A DNA stretch of 64,000 nt from Brucella pseudintermedia (GTDB lineage: Bacteria > Pseudomonadota > Alphaproteobacteria > Rhizobiales > Rhizobiaceae). The translations under genes were made by a program, and so were the position numbers. Under the pieces are notes generated by a model. That model saw nothing but the letters and a program-made list of their open reading frames with translations, had not been told where the DNA came from and searched no databases. Positions 42,873-53,947 of this stretch are shown in pieces. Every line of letters begins with the position of its first letter. Within the stretch, counting starts at the first letter, position 1. The DNA is taken from the NCBI RefSeq assembly GCF_008932435.1, contig NZ_WBWE01000008.1:124001-188000 (forward strand), read 5' to 3'.

Positions 42873-44522
42873 ATGGCAAGAGACGCGACGAAGCTTGAAG
42901 CAACGGTCGCAAAGCTGAAAAGGCATTGGGCAGATTCGGCTCCGCAGGACATGCGGGCAGCGTTCAAATCGGATCCGGGCCGGTTCGAGCGGTATTCGTT
43001 ATCTCTGGATGACCTTTTGTTTGACTGGTCGAAATGCCGGGTCAACGACGAAACGATCGCGCTTCTCAAGGAACTGGCGGTTGCTGCCGATGTTGAAGGC
43101 CGTCGCGCCGCGATGTTTGCGGGCGAGCATATCAACAATACCGAGGACCGCGCCGTTCTCCATGTCGCGCTGCGTGACACCTCCTCGAAGGAAGTACTCG
43201 TCGACGGACACAATGTTCTGCCGGATGTGAAGGAAGTGCTCGACCGTATGGCGGCATTTTCGGACGGCATCCGGTCTGGTGCCATAAAAGGCGCGACGGG
43301 CAAGAAAATCACCGATATCGTCAATATCGGCATTGGCGGCTCCGACCTCGGACCCGTCATGGCAACGCTGGCTCTTTCTCCTTATCATGACGGCCCGCGC
43401 GCGCATTTCGTGTCCAATATCGACGGCGCTCATATTGCCGATACGCTTGGCGTTCTCGATCCCGCGACGACGCTTGTCATCATCGCATCCAAGACGTTCA
43501 CGACCATCGAAACCATGACCAATGCGCAGACCGCGCGCAAATGGGTTGCAGAGGCGCTGGGCGAAGCAGCCGTTGGCGCCCATTTCGCCGCCGTCTCCAC
43601 CGCGCTCGACAAGGTCGCCGCTTTCGGGATCGGCGAAGAACGCGTCTTCGGCTTCTGGGATTGGGTCGGCGGACGCTATTCAGTCTGGTCAGCCATCGGC
43701 CTGCCGGTGATGATCGCGATTGGACCCGATAACTTCCGCAAGTTCCTCGCAGGCGCACATTCGATGGATGTGCATTTCCGCGACGCGCCGCTGGAAAAGA
43801 ACCTGCCCATCTGGCTCGGCCTCATCGGTTACTGGCACCGCGCGATCTGCGGCTATGGCAGCCGTGCGATCATTCCCTATGATCAGCGCCTTGCCCGTCT
43901 CCCGGCCTATCTGCAGCAGCTGGACATGGAATCGAACGGAAAGAGCGTCACGATCGACGGCAAGCCGGTTTCCGGCCCCACCGGCCCGGTCGTCTGGGGC
44001 GAGCCCGGCACGAACGGCCAGCACGCCTTCTTCCAGCTTCTGCATCAGGGCACCGACACCATCCCGCTGGAATTCATCGTTGCGGCAAAGGGCCATGAAA
44101 AGCACCTCGATCACCAGCATGAAATGCTGCTCGCAAATTGCCTCGCGCAGTCGGAAGCCTTGATGAAGGGGCGCACGCTGGACGAAGCGCGCGCGCAGTT
44201 GCAGGCGAAGAATCTCCCGGAAAGCGAAGTCGAACGCATTGCGCCGCATCGGGTCTTCTCCGGCAATCGCCCGTCACTGACCCTCATACACGACAAGCTC
44301 GATCCGTTCGCGTTCGGGCGTCTGGTCGCGCTCTACGAGCATCGTGTTTTCGTCGAGGCGCAGATTTTCGGCATCAATGCATTTGATCAGTGGGGCGTCG
44401 AGCTTGGCAAGGAGTTGGCCACCGAACTTCTGCCGGTGGTGTCGGGGCAGGAAGCGAGCGACGGCCGCGACGCATCCACGCAAGGGCTTGTCGCCCATCT
44501 GCATGCGCGAAGGAAAGCTTGA
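42873..44522 (+). CDS. pgi: Glucose-6-phosphate isomerase
   Basis: A 549-residue enzyme of standard length interconverting glucose 6-phosphate and fructose 6-phosphate. Both family signatures are present: [19 protein letters not shown] and [18 protein letters not shown]. The catalytic Glu is in [20 protein letters not shown], and the His and Lys are in the expected C-terminal positions ([15 protein letters not shown]). Ribosome-binding site GGGAG precedes the ATG. It is monocistronic, with a hairpin after it. Confidence 0.97.
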   Translation: MARDATKLEATVAKLKRHWADSAPQDMRAAFKSDPGRFERYSLSLDDLLFDWSKCRVNDETIALLKELAVAADVEGRRAAMFAGEHINNTEDRAVLHVALRDTSSKEVLVDGHNVLPDVKEVLDRMAAFSDGIRSGAIKGATGKKITDIVNIGIGGSDLGPVMATLALSPYHDGPRAHFVSNIDGAHIADTLGVLDPATTLVIIASKTFTTIETMTNAQTARKWVAEALGEAAVGAHFAAVSTALDKVAAFGIGEERVFGFWDWVGGRYSVWSAIGLPVMIAIGPDNFRKFLAGAHSMDVHFRDAPLEKNLPIWLGLIGYWHRAICGYGSRAIIPYDQRLARLPAYLQQLDMESNGKSVTIDGKPVSGPTGPVVWGEPGTNGQHAFFQLLHQGTDTIPLEFIVAAKGHEKHLDHQHEMLLANCLAQSEALMKGRTLDEARAQLQAKNLPESEVERIAPHRVFSGNRPSLTLIHDKLDPFAFGRLVALYEHRVFVEAQIFGINAFDQWGVELGKELATELLPVVSGQEASDGRDASTQGLVAHLHARRKA

Positions 44523-44552
44523 CGGCATTCTCTGCACAGCTAGAAATAAAGG

Positions 44553-44579
44553 AGAGCCGGGTTCGTAACCCGGCTCTCT
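44553..44579 (+). terminator. Hairpin after pgi
   Basis: Perfect GAGAGCCGGGTT/AACCCGGCTCTC stem with a 3-base loop. The T run after it is short, so termination may be partial and the next gene could be reached by read-through. Confidence 0.7.
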
Positions 44580-44594
44580 TCATGAGGAATGAAA

Positions 44595-45668
44595 ATGGGG
44601 CATGAAATGAAAACCGAGATTGTAAAATTTGCCGGCGATGTACCGGGAAATGCCATCGAGCTGCGTGTGCTGCGCTTTGCCGGCAAGGACAGCGATGCGC
44701 CTTCCGCCTATTTGCAATCGTCGCTTCACGGTGCCGAACTTCCGGGGCAAGCGGCTCTTCATTTTCTGGTTCCGATGTTGAAGAAGGCGGCGGAGGAAGG
44801 CCGCGTTCTTGGCAATATTACCGTTGTTCCGCAAGCCAACCCGATCGGCTCCAATCAGTGGCAGGCCCATCAGCATCTCGGTCGTTTCGAGACCTTCTCG
44901 CTGACCAATTTCAACCGCGCTTTCCCGCTGCTGCCGGATTTCGACACGTCGGAGCTTCCGGAGCCGGATGCGCCAGTCGCTTTGGCACAGCGCCTCAAGG
45001 CGACGCTTTTAAAGCTGGCCCTGCCGAATGACATCGTTCTCGATCTGCATTGCGACGACGAGAGCGAAAACTACGTCTATATCGCTGAAGAATTTGCCGA
45101 GGACATGAAAGATTTGGCCATCGCGCTCAATTCGACGGCGATCCTCGCATGGGATACGACCGCCGATGCGGCTTTTGAGGAAGCCTGCGCGCATCCTGTT
45201 TTGCAACTGCCAGCGGACAAGCGCAACATGAAGCGCCGGGCGGTTACGACAGTCGAATTTCGCGGCTTGAGCGATGTTTATGCCGATATGGGCAAGGGCG
45301 ACGCCGAAGGCTTGTATAAATTCCTCGTGCATCGCGGTGTCGTTCGCGACGACGATGTGCGGCTCGCAACCGAATATAAGGGGCTTGTCACGCCGCTTTC
45401 GCATGTCGAGATGCTGCGAGCGCCGGAAGGCGGCATGGTGCTCTATCATGTAGCACCCGGCGATGAAGTAAAAGCGGGCGCGAAGCTCGTCACAGTCGTA
45501 ACCAGACCGGGTGAACCGGAAGGCGACATTACGCTGACCGCGCCGCAGGACGGGCGCATCCTGACCCGTCGTTCGCTGCGCTATGTGCGTCGCGGCGATG
45601 ATCTCCTCAAATTGCTTGGGCTGAAGCCTTCAGCAGTCAAGAAGCGTGCCGGCGCGTTGGAAGCATGA
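44595..45668 (+). CDS. Succinylglutamate desuccinylase/aspartoacylase-family protein (M14-like)
   Basis: A 357-residue zinc-carboxypeptidase-fold deacylase. The zinc ligands are expected in LQSSLHGAELPGQAAL (H..E) and the second His in IVLDLHCDDESENY; the catalytic Glu is in the VTTVEFRGLSD region. The C-terminal beta-rich domain (APEGGMVLYHVAPGDEVKAG) resembles a lipoyl-like lid of the AstE/AspA group. The substrate is some N-acyl amino acid or amide. Three in-frame ATGs exist (44589, 44595, 44607); 44595 has GAGGA at 6 bases. It overlaps the HAD gene by 4 bases. Confidence 0.82.
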   Translation: MGHEMKTEIVKFAGDVPGNAIELRVLRFAGKDSDAPSAYLQSSLHGAELPGQAALHFLVPMLKKAAEEGRVLGNITVVPQANPIGSNQWQAHQHLGRFETFSLTNFNRAFPLLPDFDTSELPEPDAPVALAQRLKATLLKLALPNDIVLDLHCDDESENYVYIAEEFAEDMKDLAIALNSTAILAWDTTADAAFEEACAHPVLQLPADKRNMKRRAVTTVEFRGLSDVYADMGKGDAEGLYKFLVHRGVVRDDDVRLATEYKGLVTPLSHVEMLRAPEGGMVLYHVAPGDEVKAGAKLVTVVTRPGEPEGDITLTAPQDGRILTRRSLRYVRRGDDLLKLLGLKPSAVKKRAGALEA

Positions 45669-46405
45669 GCGAAAAGCTTTCCACAGAACGCATCAAATCA
45701 ATCCGTGCCGTCCTCTTCGACAAGGACGGCACCTTGATCGATTTCGACCGCACCTGGTTTTCGATCTCATGGCATCTTGCGCAGCGCGCCGCGAAAGGCG
45801 ACGAGCTGCGGGCGCGCGCCTTGCTCGATGCCGGCGGTTATGACTGGCTGACCGAGCGCTTCCGCGCCAATTCGGTTATCGCTGCCGGTACGGTCGAAGA
45901 CATCGTTTCGCTTTGGCACCCGGATGTGATGCCCAGGCAATTGCGCGAGCTTGTCGAAGAATATGACGCTTACTGCGTCACTGAAGGCGCACGCTCGGCA
46001 GTTGCCATAGAAGCCTTGCATGAAACCCTTGATGCGCTTCGTGCAATGGGCTTCCGGCTGGGCATTGCCACCAACGATTCCGAGGCGGGTGCCCATGCCA
46101 CGGCCAAGGCGCTGGGCATCGACGGGTTTTTCGACGTAGTGATCGGCTACAACACGGCGGCACGCCCGAAACCCTATCCCGATCCGCTGCTTTATTTTGC
46201 TGAAAAGCTGGGGCTGGCTCCGCACGAGATCGCCATGGTTGGCGATAATCTTCATGATCTTGAAACAGCCCACGCGGCGGGGGCAGGGCTGGCAGTGGGC
46301 GTCCTGTCGGGCAACAGTCCGCGCGAGGCGCTCGAGCCACATGCCGATGTGGTGCTGGACAGCGTTGCCGGATTGCCTGAACTGCTGGCGCCGCCCTCTG
46401 TATGA
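45665..46405 (+). CDS. HAD-family phosphatase (Gph-like)
   Basis: A 246-residue haloacid dehalogenase-fold hydrolase. Motif I is LFDKDGTLIDFD with the nucleophile Asp (note K rather than a small residue in DKDGT), motif II Thr/Ser is in GIATNDSE, motif III Lys in ARPKPYPDPL, and motif IV in IAMVGDNLHDLETA. The cap domain is helical, as in phosphoglycolate phosphatase. Co-translated with the upstream deacylase (ATGA overlap), which suggests a shared but unknown pathway. Confidence 0.87.
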   Translation: MSEKLSTERIKSIRAVLFDKDGTLIDFDRTWFSISWHLAQRAAKGDELRARALLDAGGYDWLTERFRANSVIAAGTVEDIVSLWHPDVMPRQLRELVEEYDAYCVTEGARSAVAIEALHETLDALRAMGFRLGIATNDSEAGAHATAKALGIDGFFDVVIGYNTAARPKPYPDPLLYFAEKLGLAPHEIAMVGDNLHDLETAHAAGAGLAVGVLSGNSPREALEPHADVVLDSVAGLPELLAPPSV

Positions 46406-46532
46406 AAACGCTCTGAAACAATTGCGGCCGGATAAGATATCCGACCGCAATCACATCCTGTTCAATACTCTAACCTATTGAATCCAAGCGTCGTGCTTTT
46501 AGAAAATCGATTCCGATTTTCGGGCCGATGCC

Positions 46533-46640
46533 CTAGAGCGGTTCCTGTTTTGACGGAATCGTTGGAACCGCTCTATCTATTTGTTTTTGCCGCATTTCCG
46601 AACGCAAAACCGTTTCACACTTTTGCTGGAAATGCTCTAG
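46533..46640. repeat. Compound palindromic repeat overlapping the fadD stop
   Basis: Two nested hairpins. The first has arms CTAGAGCGGTTCC/GGAACCGCTCTAT at 46533-46576. The second has arms GCATTTCC...GCAAAA/TTTTGC...GGAAATGC at 46592-46636. Both ends read CTAGAGC/GCTCTAG. The right end includes the TAG stop of fadD (46637-46639, minus strand). It is related to the rhizobial CTAGAGCGGTTC-type elements. Confidence 0.7.
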
Positions 46641-48382
46641 TCGCGCAGTTCTCGCCGCAAAATCTTGCCGACATTGCTTTTCGGTAGACTCTCGCGAAAC
46701 TCGACTTCGCGCGGGCGCTTGTAATTGGTGAGCCGTTCAGCGCAATAGGCTTTGACGTCATCTGCGGTCAGGTTGAGGTCGCTGCGCACGACGAACAGTT
46801 TCACGACCTCGCCGGAATGTTCGTTCGGTATGCCGATGGCAGCCGATTCCACGATCCCCGGATGACCCGCGGCTACTTCCTCGATCTCGTTCGGATAAAC
46901 ATTGAAGCCGGAAACAAGAATCATGTCCTTCTTGCGGTCAACGATCTTGGTGTAGCCTCGTTCATCCATGAAGCCCATGTCGCCGGTGCGGAAAAAACCG
47001 TCGGGCATGATCGCACGCTTGGTTTCGTCGGGACGGTTCCAGTATCCGGCCATCACCTGCGGCCCGCGCACGCAGATTTCGCCGACTTCACCGAGCGCGA
47101 GGTCTGTTCCGTCATCATCACGGATTGCGACGTCGGTTGACGGCATCGGCAAGCCGATGGTGCCGGAAAACTCCGTTGCGTCAAGTGCATTGGCGCAGGC
47201 GACCGGCGAGGTTTCCGAAAGGCCGTAGCCTTCCGTGATATGGCAGCCGGTCATTTTCTGCCAGCGCTCGGCAACCGGGCGCTGCACGGCCATGCCGCCG
47301 CCGAGAGTGAGGATCAGGGGTTTGAAATCCAGCGCCTGGAAATCGGGATTGTTCATGAGGCCATTGAACAGCGTATTGAGGCCCGGGAAGATATGGAACG
47401 GATATTTCTTCAATTCTTTCACGAAACCGGGAATATCGCGTGGATTGGGGATGAGGACATTGCGCGCCCCGAGTTTAACGCCGATCATCGCATTCACGGT
47501 AAGCGCGAAAATGTGGTAAAGCGGCAGGGCGCACACAAAATTCAGGGCCTTGGGCTTGCCCTTGTTGCGGAACGCAACCTCCATCCAGATACGCATCTGC
47601 TCCACATTCGCAAGAATATTGCTGTGGGTCAGCATGGCACCTTTCGATATGCCGGTCGTGCCTCCGGTATATTGCAGGAAAGCAAGGTCGGAACCCTGTA
47701 CGGGAATTGGGTTGAAGGATTGGGCGCGGCCTTGAGCCAGTGCATCCTTGAAGGAGGTATGCCCCGGAATGTTCCAAGCCGGCACCATTTTTTTCACGCG
47801 GCGCACAACGAGATTGATGATATGGCCCTTTAGGCCGTGCATGTCGCCCATCGAGGCGACGATGATATTGGGAACGTCGACAGAGCTAAGGGTCTTTTCT
47901 ACCGTCGCGGCAAAGTTCTCCAGAACAATCAACGCTTTGGCGCCGGAATCCTTCAACTGGTGCTCCAGCTCTCGCGGCGTATATAGCGGATTGACATTCA
48001 CGACAACGAAACCTGCGCGGAGGATCGCCGTGAAGGCAATCGGATAATGCAGGATATTCGGCATCATCACCGCGACACGGTCGCCTTTTACGAGGCCCCG
48101 CGACTGTAGAAAAGCAGCAAGCGCGCGCGAATGTTCATCGAGTTCCTTGTAGGACAGATCCTTGCCCATACAGGTGAAGGCAGGGCTGGAGGCGAATTGT
48201 CGGCACGATGCCAGAATCATATCGCCGATGGAAGTTGCCTTGCTCAGGTCGATCTCGTGCGGAACGCCAGCGGGATAAGACTTGAACCAGATCTTTTCCG
48301 GCACTGGCGCGCCATTGGCTGGCGATCCTGCGGTGATGGATTCGACTACGGATGCACTTTGCCCAGTCGCTTTTTTTGCCAT
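46637..48382 (-). CDS. fadD: Long-chain fatty-acid-CoA ligase
   Basis: A 581-residue AMP-forming acyl-CoA synthetase. The P-loop-like LQYTGGTTGISKGAMLTH, the VTEGYGLSETSPV-type adenine motif (ITEGYGLSETSPVAC), the FRTGDMGFMDERGYTKIVDR motif with catalytic Asp, and the C-terminal Lys in LPKSNVGKILRREL are present. It activates fatty acids for beta-oxidation at the inner membrane. The ATG at 48382 with CGGGGAG upstream is preferred to the 41-codon-longer frame. A MerR/LiuR-like palindrome is 131 bases upstream. Confidence 0.92.
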   Translation of the reverse strand: MAKKATGQSASVVESITAGSPANGAPVPEKIWFKSYPAGVPHEIDLSKATSIGDMILASCRQFASSPAFTCMGKDLSYKELDEHSRALAAFLQSRGLVKGDRVAVMMPNILHYPIAFTAILRAGFVVVNVNPLYTPRELEHQLKDSGAKALIVLENFAATVEKTLSSVDVPNIIVASMGDMHGLKGHIINLVVRRVKKMVPAWNIPGHTSFKDALAQGRAQSFNPIPVQGSDLAFLQYTGGTTGISKGAMLTHSNILANVEQMRIWMEVAFRNKGKPKALNFVCALPLYHIFALTVNAMIGVKLGARNVLIPNPRDIPGFVKELKKYPFHIFPGLNTLFNGLMNNPDFQALDFKPLILTLGGGMAVQRPVAERWQKMTGCHITEGYGLSETSPVACANALDATEFSGTIGLPMPSTDVAIRDDDGTDLALGEVGEICVRGPQVMAGYWNRPDETKRAIMPDGFFRTGDMGFMDERGYTKIVDRKKDMILVSGFNVYPNEIEEVAAGHPGIVESAAIGIPNEHSGEVVKLFVVRSDLNLTADDVKAYCAERLTNYKRPREVEFRESLPKSNVGKILRRELRD

Positions 48383-48513
48383 TTCTTCTCCCCGGATTGC
48401 TCCGTCCTGTATTGGGCAGCCTGTGCGCCCGCCGTCTCCCAAGCCATCCGCCCCACGGACGGCTCCCTCATTGATAAATGTGGTCGAGTTTTGCTCTCTT
48501 CGCAAGAGTTACA

Positions 48514-48529
48514 TTGACGTAAGCGTAAA
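48514..48529. promoter_or_regulatory. Candidate LiuR-like (MerR family) operator upstream of fadD
   Basis: TTGACGTAAGCGTAAA, reverse TTTACGCTTACGTCAA, resembles the LiuR-type motif TTGACGTTTACGTAAA described for fatty-acid and branched-chain amino-acid catabolic genes in proteobacteria. It lies in the 272-base gap 48383-48654 between the fadD start and the bepR stop. The rest of that gap shows nothing else. Confidence 0.45.
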
Positions 48530-48654
48530 TTAAAAAAGAGTCGAGTGTCTCTCCCAATTTTGAAGTCTGGCATTCACGATCGGTTGAAACCCGCCACGGG
48601 CAAAATAGCCTGTCCGGCGGGTCGAGAATATCGGAACTGTGCCCGGCGACCGTT

Positions 48655-49284
48655 TTATTGGGCTTCTAATGCCTGATTTCTAAGAGATTGAACGAGTATC
48701 GAGATTGCCCTGCCGCCGTAAATGACAAGATCATAGTTCCTGTCGCCTCGCAACCATTCGTTGAGAAGCCCGCTTAGCATGGAAAGCAGGATCGGTGCTG
48801 CGGTGTCAGCGGTCCATTCCTTTGAAAGCTCCCCGCGTCTTGCGGCCACGTCCAGCAATCCGGCGAAAAGGGAGAGAACATTGGCGCGCGCTTCCCTAAG
48901 GCGCTCTTCAAGCGGGGCCATCTCGCCGACGAACTCGCATCGCTGGTTGATAATGATGAAGATATTCTGCTGACGCTCATCCTTGGAGAAAAGCTGCAGT
49001 GCCTGGATAATCGATTGTTCCAGCACATGCATCGGATTGGGATGGTTGACAGCCGCTGCCTGCAGCATGATTTCTTCTTGCGGAAACCGGACATTGCCGA
49101 TGATGGTGCGAAGAATCTCCACCTTGTCGCGGAAGTGGAAATAAATCGCCCCCCGCGTCACTCCGGCATGACAGGCGATTTCCATCAGTGTAGACTGATT
49201 TACACCACGCTCGAGGAAAACCTGCTCGGCAGCTATCAGAATCGCTTCCCGGGTTTCGGCTGCCTCGGCTTTCGTTCTTCGCAT
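48655..49284 (-). CDS. bepR: TetR/AcrR-family repressor of the adjacent efflux operon
   Basis: A 209-residue repressor. The N-terminal helix-turn-helix is QSTLMEIACHAGVTRGAIYF with HFRDKVEIL, and the C-terminal AcrR-type domain starts FPQEEIMLQAAAVNHPN. It is divergent from the adaptor-pump pair, the arrangement of bepR-bepDE in Brucella, where BepR represses bepDE. The symbol rests on order, protein family and pump length. It likely binds the palindrome at 49397-49420. Confidence 0.85.
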   Translation of the reverse strand: MRRTKAEAAETREAILIAAEQVFLERGVNQSTLMEIACHAGVTRGAIYFHFRDKVEILRTIIGNVRFPQEEIMLQAAAVNHPNPMHVLEQSIIQALQLFSKDERQQNIFIIINQRCEFVGEMAPLEERLREARANVLSLFAGLLDVAARRGELSKEWTADTAAPILLSMLSGLLNEWLRGDRNYDLVIYGGRAISILVQSLRNQALEAQ

Positions 49285-49396
49285 GACTTCTCTCGGGTGA
49301 ATGCAGGCAGGCTTGTGGGCTCAATTCGCCATTGAATTGGGTAACTCATTCGTGATCTGTAATATTGAGTGATTGACTATAACACGGTAGTTCGTA

Positions 49397-49420
49397 TTTA
49401 CAAACACTCGTGTATGTTAA
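49397..49420. promoter_or_regulatory. Candidate BepR operator
   Basis: A 24-base imperfect palindrome: left half TTTACAAACACT, right half CGTGTATGTTAA, with 9 of 12 positions complementary. The TACAxAC/GTGTxTGTA character resembles AcrR-type operators. It is 38 bases before bepD and inside the 173-base divergent gap. Confidence 0.55.
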
Positions 49421-49457
49421 ATTGGCAGCACCGCGCGACAGCAAGGGCACTCCCACC

Positions 49458-50675
49458 ATGACTTTGAACCGTTCCATTCGGCTTTTTGCGGCAGGGGCCG
49501 CTTTTCTTGTCTTTGCGGGGCAACCCGTTCTGGCACAGGCACCCGGCGGGGCAACGCCGCCGCCGCCACAGGTATCCGTTACCGTGGTAGAGCCGCATGA
49601 TGTGCCTGTTACCTACGAATATGCGGCGCGTATCAGCGCCTATCGCGACGTGCAGGTGCGTGCGCGTGTGGGCGGAATATTGCTTCACCGCAATTTCATC
49701 GAAGGCACGGAAGTCAAGGCCGGCGACGTGTTGTTCGAGATTGATCCGGCGCCTTATCAGGCCGAGCTTGAAAAGGCTCAGGCACAAGTGGCCCAGGCCG
49801 AAGCGCAGTATCAGCAGTCCATCCGCGATGCTGAACGCGCCGAACAACTCGTCCAGCAGAAGGTGCAGAGCACAGCCGTTCGTGATTCGGCTTTCGCGAC
49901 GCGAGACCTGAACAAGGCTTCGGTTGCGGCGGCCAAGGCGCAGCTTCGCACGGCTGAGCTTAATCTGAGCTACACCAAGGTGACTGCACCGATCAGCGGC
50001 ATCACCAGCCTCGAACAGGTCAATGAGGGCAGCCTTATCGGCACCGATGCATCTTCCAGTCTCCTGACTTCGATCACGCAGCTCGATCCGGTCTATGTGA
50101 ACTTCTCGTTTACGGACACGGAAGCGGCTGAAATCGACCGTTTGCGCGCTGAGCGCGGCGCGACGGGTGAGGATGCGGACCGCCTGAAGATCAAGGTTCT
50201 GTTCGGTGACGGACAGGTTTACGATCACGAGGGAACGATCGATTTCACCTCTTCGTCGCTCGATACGGAAACAGGTACGCTTGGCGCCCGCGCGGTGGTT
50301 GAGAATCCCAATCGACGCCTGATCCCCGGCCAGTTCGTCCGCGCTGTCATTCTTGGCATTCAGGTGAAGAACGCCATCACGATCCCGAAGGCTGCATTGC
50401 TTCAGGGGCCGCAAACGCAGTTCGTCTATGTGGTCAACAAGGACAATATTGTCGAAGTCCGGCCGATCACCGTCGCGCGCGAGTTGAGCGACGCATGGCT
50501 GGTTTCCGAGGGCCTCAATGCAGGCGACCGGGTGATTTCCGAAGGACTTGTCAAGGCAGCGCCCGGCAAGCCCGTTAATCCGGTCGACGCAGCGACTGAA
50601 GCAGGCAATCGCACCTCGCCGGACAAGGCGGCGGGTGCTGAAGCTGGCAAAGAACAGGCGGCAGGCAAGCAATGA
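49458..50675 (+). CDS. bepD: Multidrug efflux periplasmic adaptor (BepD-like)
   Basis: A 405-residue AcrA/MexA-type membrane fusion protein with a Sec signal peptide ([20 protein letters not shown], cut near LAQA). It has lipoyl halves ([20 protein letters not shown] and [15 protein letters not shown]), a coiled-coil hairpin rich in Ala, Gln and Glu between them, and a C-terminal Lys/Ala/Gly-rich tail. The start at 49458 is the Met before the signal peptide; the frame extends 16 codons upstream through the operator. It overlaps the pump gene as ATGA. Confidence 0.88.
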   Translation: MTLNRSIRLFAAGAAFLVFAGQPVLAQAPGGATPPPPQVSVTVVEPHDVPVTYEYAARISAYRDVQVRARVGGILLHRNFIEGTEVKAGDVLFEIDPAPYQAELEKAQAQVAQAEAQYQQSIRDAERAEQLVQQKVQSTAVRDSAFATRDLNKASVAAAKAQLRTAELNLSYTKVTAPISGITSLEQVNEGSLIGTDASSSLLTSITQLDPVYVNFSFTDTEAAEIDRLRAERGATGEDADRLKIKVLFGDGQVYDHEGTIDFTSSSLDTETGTLGARAVVENPNRRLIPGQFVRAVILGIQVKNAITIPKAALLQGPQTQFVYVVNKDNIVEVRPITVARELSDAWLVSEGLNAGDRVISEGLVKAAPGKPVNPVDAATEAGNRTSPDKAAGAEAGKEQAAGKQ

Positions 50676-53600
50676 ACAGATTTTTCGTCGACCGCCCCGT
50701 TTTCGCGGCGGTCATCTCCATTGTGCTCGTGCTGGCCGGCCTGATCTGTATCCGGATTTTGCCGATTGCCCAGTATCCCGAACTGACGCCGCCGCAGGTC
50801 GTCGTCAGTGCAACCTATCCCGGTGCAAGTGCCGAAACAGTGGCGCAGACCGTTGCCGCGCCGTTGGAACAGCAGATCAACGGCGTCGAGAACATGCTCT
50901 ATATGCAGTCCTCGAGCCTCGGCAGCGGCACGATGCAGCTGACCGTGACCTTTGCCCTGGGCACTGACCCGGATCAGGCCACCATCAACGTCAATAACCG
51001 CGTGCAGCGTGCGACTTCCTCGCTTCCGCAGGAAGTGCAGCGCCTTGGCGTGACTGTGGACAAGCGTTCCACCACAATTCTGGGCATGGTCGCCATGTTC
51101 TCCGACAGCGATCGCTACGACCGCACCTATGTCGGTAACTATGCGCTCCTCAATGTGGTCGACGATCTCAAGCGTCTGCAGGGCGTCGGTGACGTGCAGC
51201 TGCTCGGCAACATCGATTATTCGATGCGCATCTGGCTGCGGCCTGACAAGCTGGCGCAGTATAATCTGACGCCAAGCGACGTCTCGGCGGCTATCCAGGA
51301 GCAGAACGCGCAGTTTGCGGCAGGCCGCTTCGGCGACCAGCCAGATCCGCAAGCCGGGCCGTTCACCTATACGGCGACCACGCAGGGACGCCTGCCTGAC
51401 GCCGCGGCATTCGAGAACATTATCCTCCGTTCGAGCTCCAATGCGGCAACGCTCCGTCTCAAGGACGTCGCGCGTGTCGAACTCGGTACGGAAAGCTATC
51501 TCGTCGACAGTAATCTGAACGGCACGTCAGCCGTCCCGATTGCGATCTATCTGCAGCCGGGCGCCAACGCGCTCAACACGATGGAACTCATTCAGAACCG
51601 AATGAATGAGCTGAAGGCAAGCTTCCCGGCGGGTATCGATTATTCGATCCCGTTCGATACGACGAAGTTCATCAAGGTTTCCATCGAGGAAGTGGTTCAC
51701 ACCTTCATCGAGGCGATCATTCTCGTCGTGCTGGTGGTGTTCATCTTTCTGCAGAACTGGCGGGCGACGCTTATCCCCATCATCGCGGTGCCGATCTCGA
51801 TTATCGGTACTTTCGCTGGCATGTATGTGCTGGGCTTCTCCATCAACCTCCTGACGCTCTTCGGTCTGGTGCTGGCAATCGGTATCGTGGTCGACGACGC
51901 TATCGTGGTGCTGGAAAACGTCGAACGTATCATGACCACGGAAAAACTGTCGCCGCGCAAGGCCGCCATCAAGGCCATGGGCGAGGTGACAGGGCCGGTG
52001 GTCGCGATTGTTCTCGTGCTGTGCGCGGTGTTCATTCCGGTCGCCTTCATGGGCGGTCTCGTTGGCGAAATGTACAAGCAGTTCGCCGTGACCATCGCGA
52101 TCTCGGTGACGCTGTCAGGTCTCGTGGCTCTGACACTGACGCCCGCGCTCTGCGCGCTGATCCTGAAGCCGGGCCATCATGAGCCGATGCTGCCGTTCCG
52201 CATCTTCAACCGCTTCTTCGAGCGGGTGACGGACGGCTATTCCCGCGGCGTTCGCTTCTTCCTGAAGCGCGCTGCAATCGGACTGGTCATTTTTGCGGGT
52301 CTTCTGGGCGCCACCTATTATCTTTTCGAAAGGGTGCCGGGATCGCTGTTGCCGGATGAGGATCAGGGCTTCCTGTTCAGCGTTGCGGTGCTTCCTCCCG
52401 CCGCCTCTCTGGAGCGCACAACGGCGGTTCTGGATCAGGCGAGCGCGAATATCCGGAAAAACCCTGCTGTCGAGAGCGTCTTTGCGGTATCCGGCTTTGA
52501 CCTTCTGTCGGGCGGTCTGAAAACCAGTGCGGGCACGATGTTCATCATGCTCAAGGACTGGAAGGAACGCACGACGCCTGAAACCGACGCGCGCAATCTC
52601 CCCGGCGCCATCATGGGGATGAATGCGGGGATCAAGGACGGCCTTGTTCTTGCGTTCAACCCGCCTCCGATCATGGGTCTCAGCACGACCGGCGGCTTTG
52701 AACTCTACGTTCAGGATCGTACGGGCGGCGGTGTGGATTCGCTGACGCGGGCGACCCAGCTCATTACCGAGGCTGCAGTCAAGCGGCCCGAGTTGCAGGG
52801 CGTGCGCACGACGTTCGATCCGAACGTTCCGCAGTACGACATCCAGCTTGATCGCGAAAAGGCGAAGGCCATGGGTGTGCCGATCGATTCTGTATTCACC
52901 GCAATGCAGGCAACCTTCGGCAGCCTCTACGTCAACGACTTCACGCTGTTTGGCCGCAACTACCAGGTCAACCTCCAGTCGGAAGCCGAGTTCCGCCGCG
53001 ATCCAAGCGATCTCAAGCATGTCTTCGTACGGGCCAATTCCGGCAGCATGATCCCGCTCGATGCTCTCGTGACCGTCAAGCGTATCGTTGGTCCGGATCA
53101 GCTCGAACGCTTCAATGCCTTCAACGCGGCCAAGATCACCGGTAATCCGGCGCCGGGTTTCACTTCCGGTGATGCGATCAAGGCGATGCAGGAAGTCGCT
53201 GCGGAAGTCCTCCCGCAAGGCTACCAGATCGCATGGACAGGCTCGGCCTATCAGGAAGTGACCACCAGCGGCACGGGCACGCAGGCCATGATCTTCGGTC
53301 TTGTCATGGTGTTCCTGATCCTTGCCGCGCAGTATGAACGCTGGAGCCTGCCGCTCGCCGTCATCACGGCAGTACCGTTCGCAATCTTCGGTGCGTTGCT
53401 GGCGACCGATCTGCGCGGGCTGACCAATGACGTCTATTTCCAGATTGGTCTGGTGACGCTCATAGGTCTGGCGGCGAAGAACGCGATCCTGATCGTGGAA
53501 TTCGCGGTGCTTGAACGGGAGACCGGCAAATCCGCCATCGAGGCGGCAGCGTCGGCAGCCCGCCTGCGCTTCCGTCCGATCGTGATGACCTCGCTGGCCT

Positions 53601-53827
53601 TCATTCTCGGCGTGGTGCCGCTGGCCATCAGCACGGGTGCCGGTTCGGCAAGCCGTCACTCGATCGGTACGGGCGTTATCGGCGGCATGTTGGCTGCAAC
53701 GTTCATCGCCACATTCTTCATTCCGATGTTCTACAGCCTGATCGCACGCAAGCCTCCGAAGAGGCCGGAGGATGAAGACCTGAATGAGACTTCCAGCCCG
53801 AACACGCAGGCTGATAATCAGATCTAG
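50672..53827 (+). CDS. bepE: Multidrug RND efflux pump (BepE-like)
   Basis: A 1051-residue AcrB/MexB-type pump, the length I recall for Brucella BepE. It starts [20 protein letters not shown], has the TM4 proton-relay pair in [19 protein letters not shown], the [18 protein letters not shown] porter segment, and [16 protein letters not shown] in the second half. It exports diverse drugs and detergents with an adaptor and a TolC-like channel encoded elsewhere. Translationally coupled to the adaptor and followed by a terminator. Confidence 0.92.
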   Translation: MNRFFVDRPVFAAVISIVLVLAGLICIRILPIAQYPELTPPQVVVSATYPGASAETVAQTVAAPLEQQINGVENMLYMQSSSLGSGTMQLTVTFALGTDPDQATINVNNRVQRATSSLPQEVQRLGVTVDKRSTTILGMVAMFSDSDRYDRTYVGNYALLNVVDDLKRLQGVGDVQLLGNIDYSMRIWLRPDKLAQYNLTPSDVSAAIQEQNAQFAAGRFGDQPDPQAGPFTYTATTQGRLPDAAAFENIILRSSSNAATLRLKDVARVELGTESYLVDSNLNGTSAVPIAIYLQPGANALNTMELIQNRMNELKASFPAGIDYSIPFDTTKFIKVSIEEVVHTFIEAIILVVLVVFIFLQNWRATLIPIIAVPISIIGTFAGMYVLGFSINLLTLFGLVLAIGIVVDDAIVVLENVERIMTTEKLSPRKAAIKAMGEVTGPVVAIVLVLCAVFIPVAFMGGLVGEMYKQFAVTIAISVTLSGLVALTLTPALCALILKPGHHEPMLPFRIFNRFFERVTDGYSRGVRFFLKRAAIGLVIFAGLLGATYYLFERVPGSLLPDEDQGFLFSVAVLPPAASLERTTAVLDQASANIRKNPAVESVFAVSGFDLLSGGLKTSAGTMFIMLKDWKERTTPETDARNLPGAIMGMNAGIKDGLVLAFNPPPIMGLSTTGGFELYVQDRTGGGVDSLTRATQLITEAAVKRPELQGVRTTFDPNVPQYDIQLDREKAKAMGVPIDSVFTAMQATFGSLYVNDFTLFGRNYQVNLQSEAEFRRDPSDLKHVFVRANSGSMIPLDALVTVKRIVGPDQLERFNAFNAAKITGNPAPGFTSGDAIKAMQEVAAEVLPQGYQIAWTGSAYQEVTTSGTGTQAMIFGLVMVFLILAAQYERWSLPLAVITAVPFAIFGALLATDLRGLTNDVYFQIGLVTLIGLAAKNAILIVEFAVLERETGKSAIEAAASAARLRFRPIVMTSLAFILGVVPLAISTGAGSASRHSIGTGVIGGMLAATFIATFFIPMFYSLIARKPPKRPEDEDLNETSSPNTQADNQI

Positions 53828-53847
53828 TCAGGTTCAAACTGCAAACA

Positions 53848-53873
53848 AAAGCCCCGTCGAAAGGCGGGGCTTT
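53848..53873 (+). terminator. Terminator after bepE
   Basis: AAAGCCCCG/CGGGGCTTT stem with an 8-base loop followed by TTTTT. Confidence 0.85.
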
Positions 53874-53947
53874 TTGCATCCTGTGCCACACTTCCTGCCA
53901 AGGCCGGAAAATAGCCTGTGACGGGCCTTCCGAAAAACCGCCCGGTT

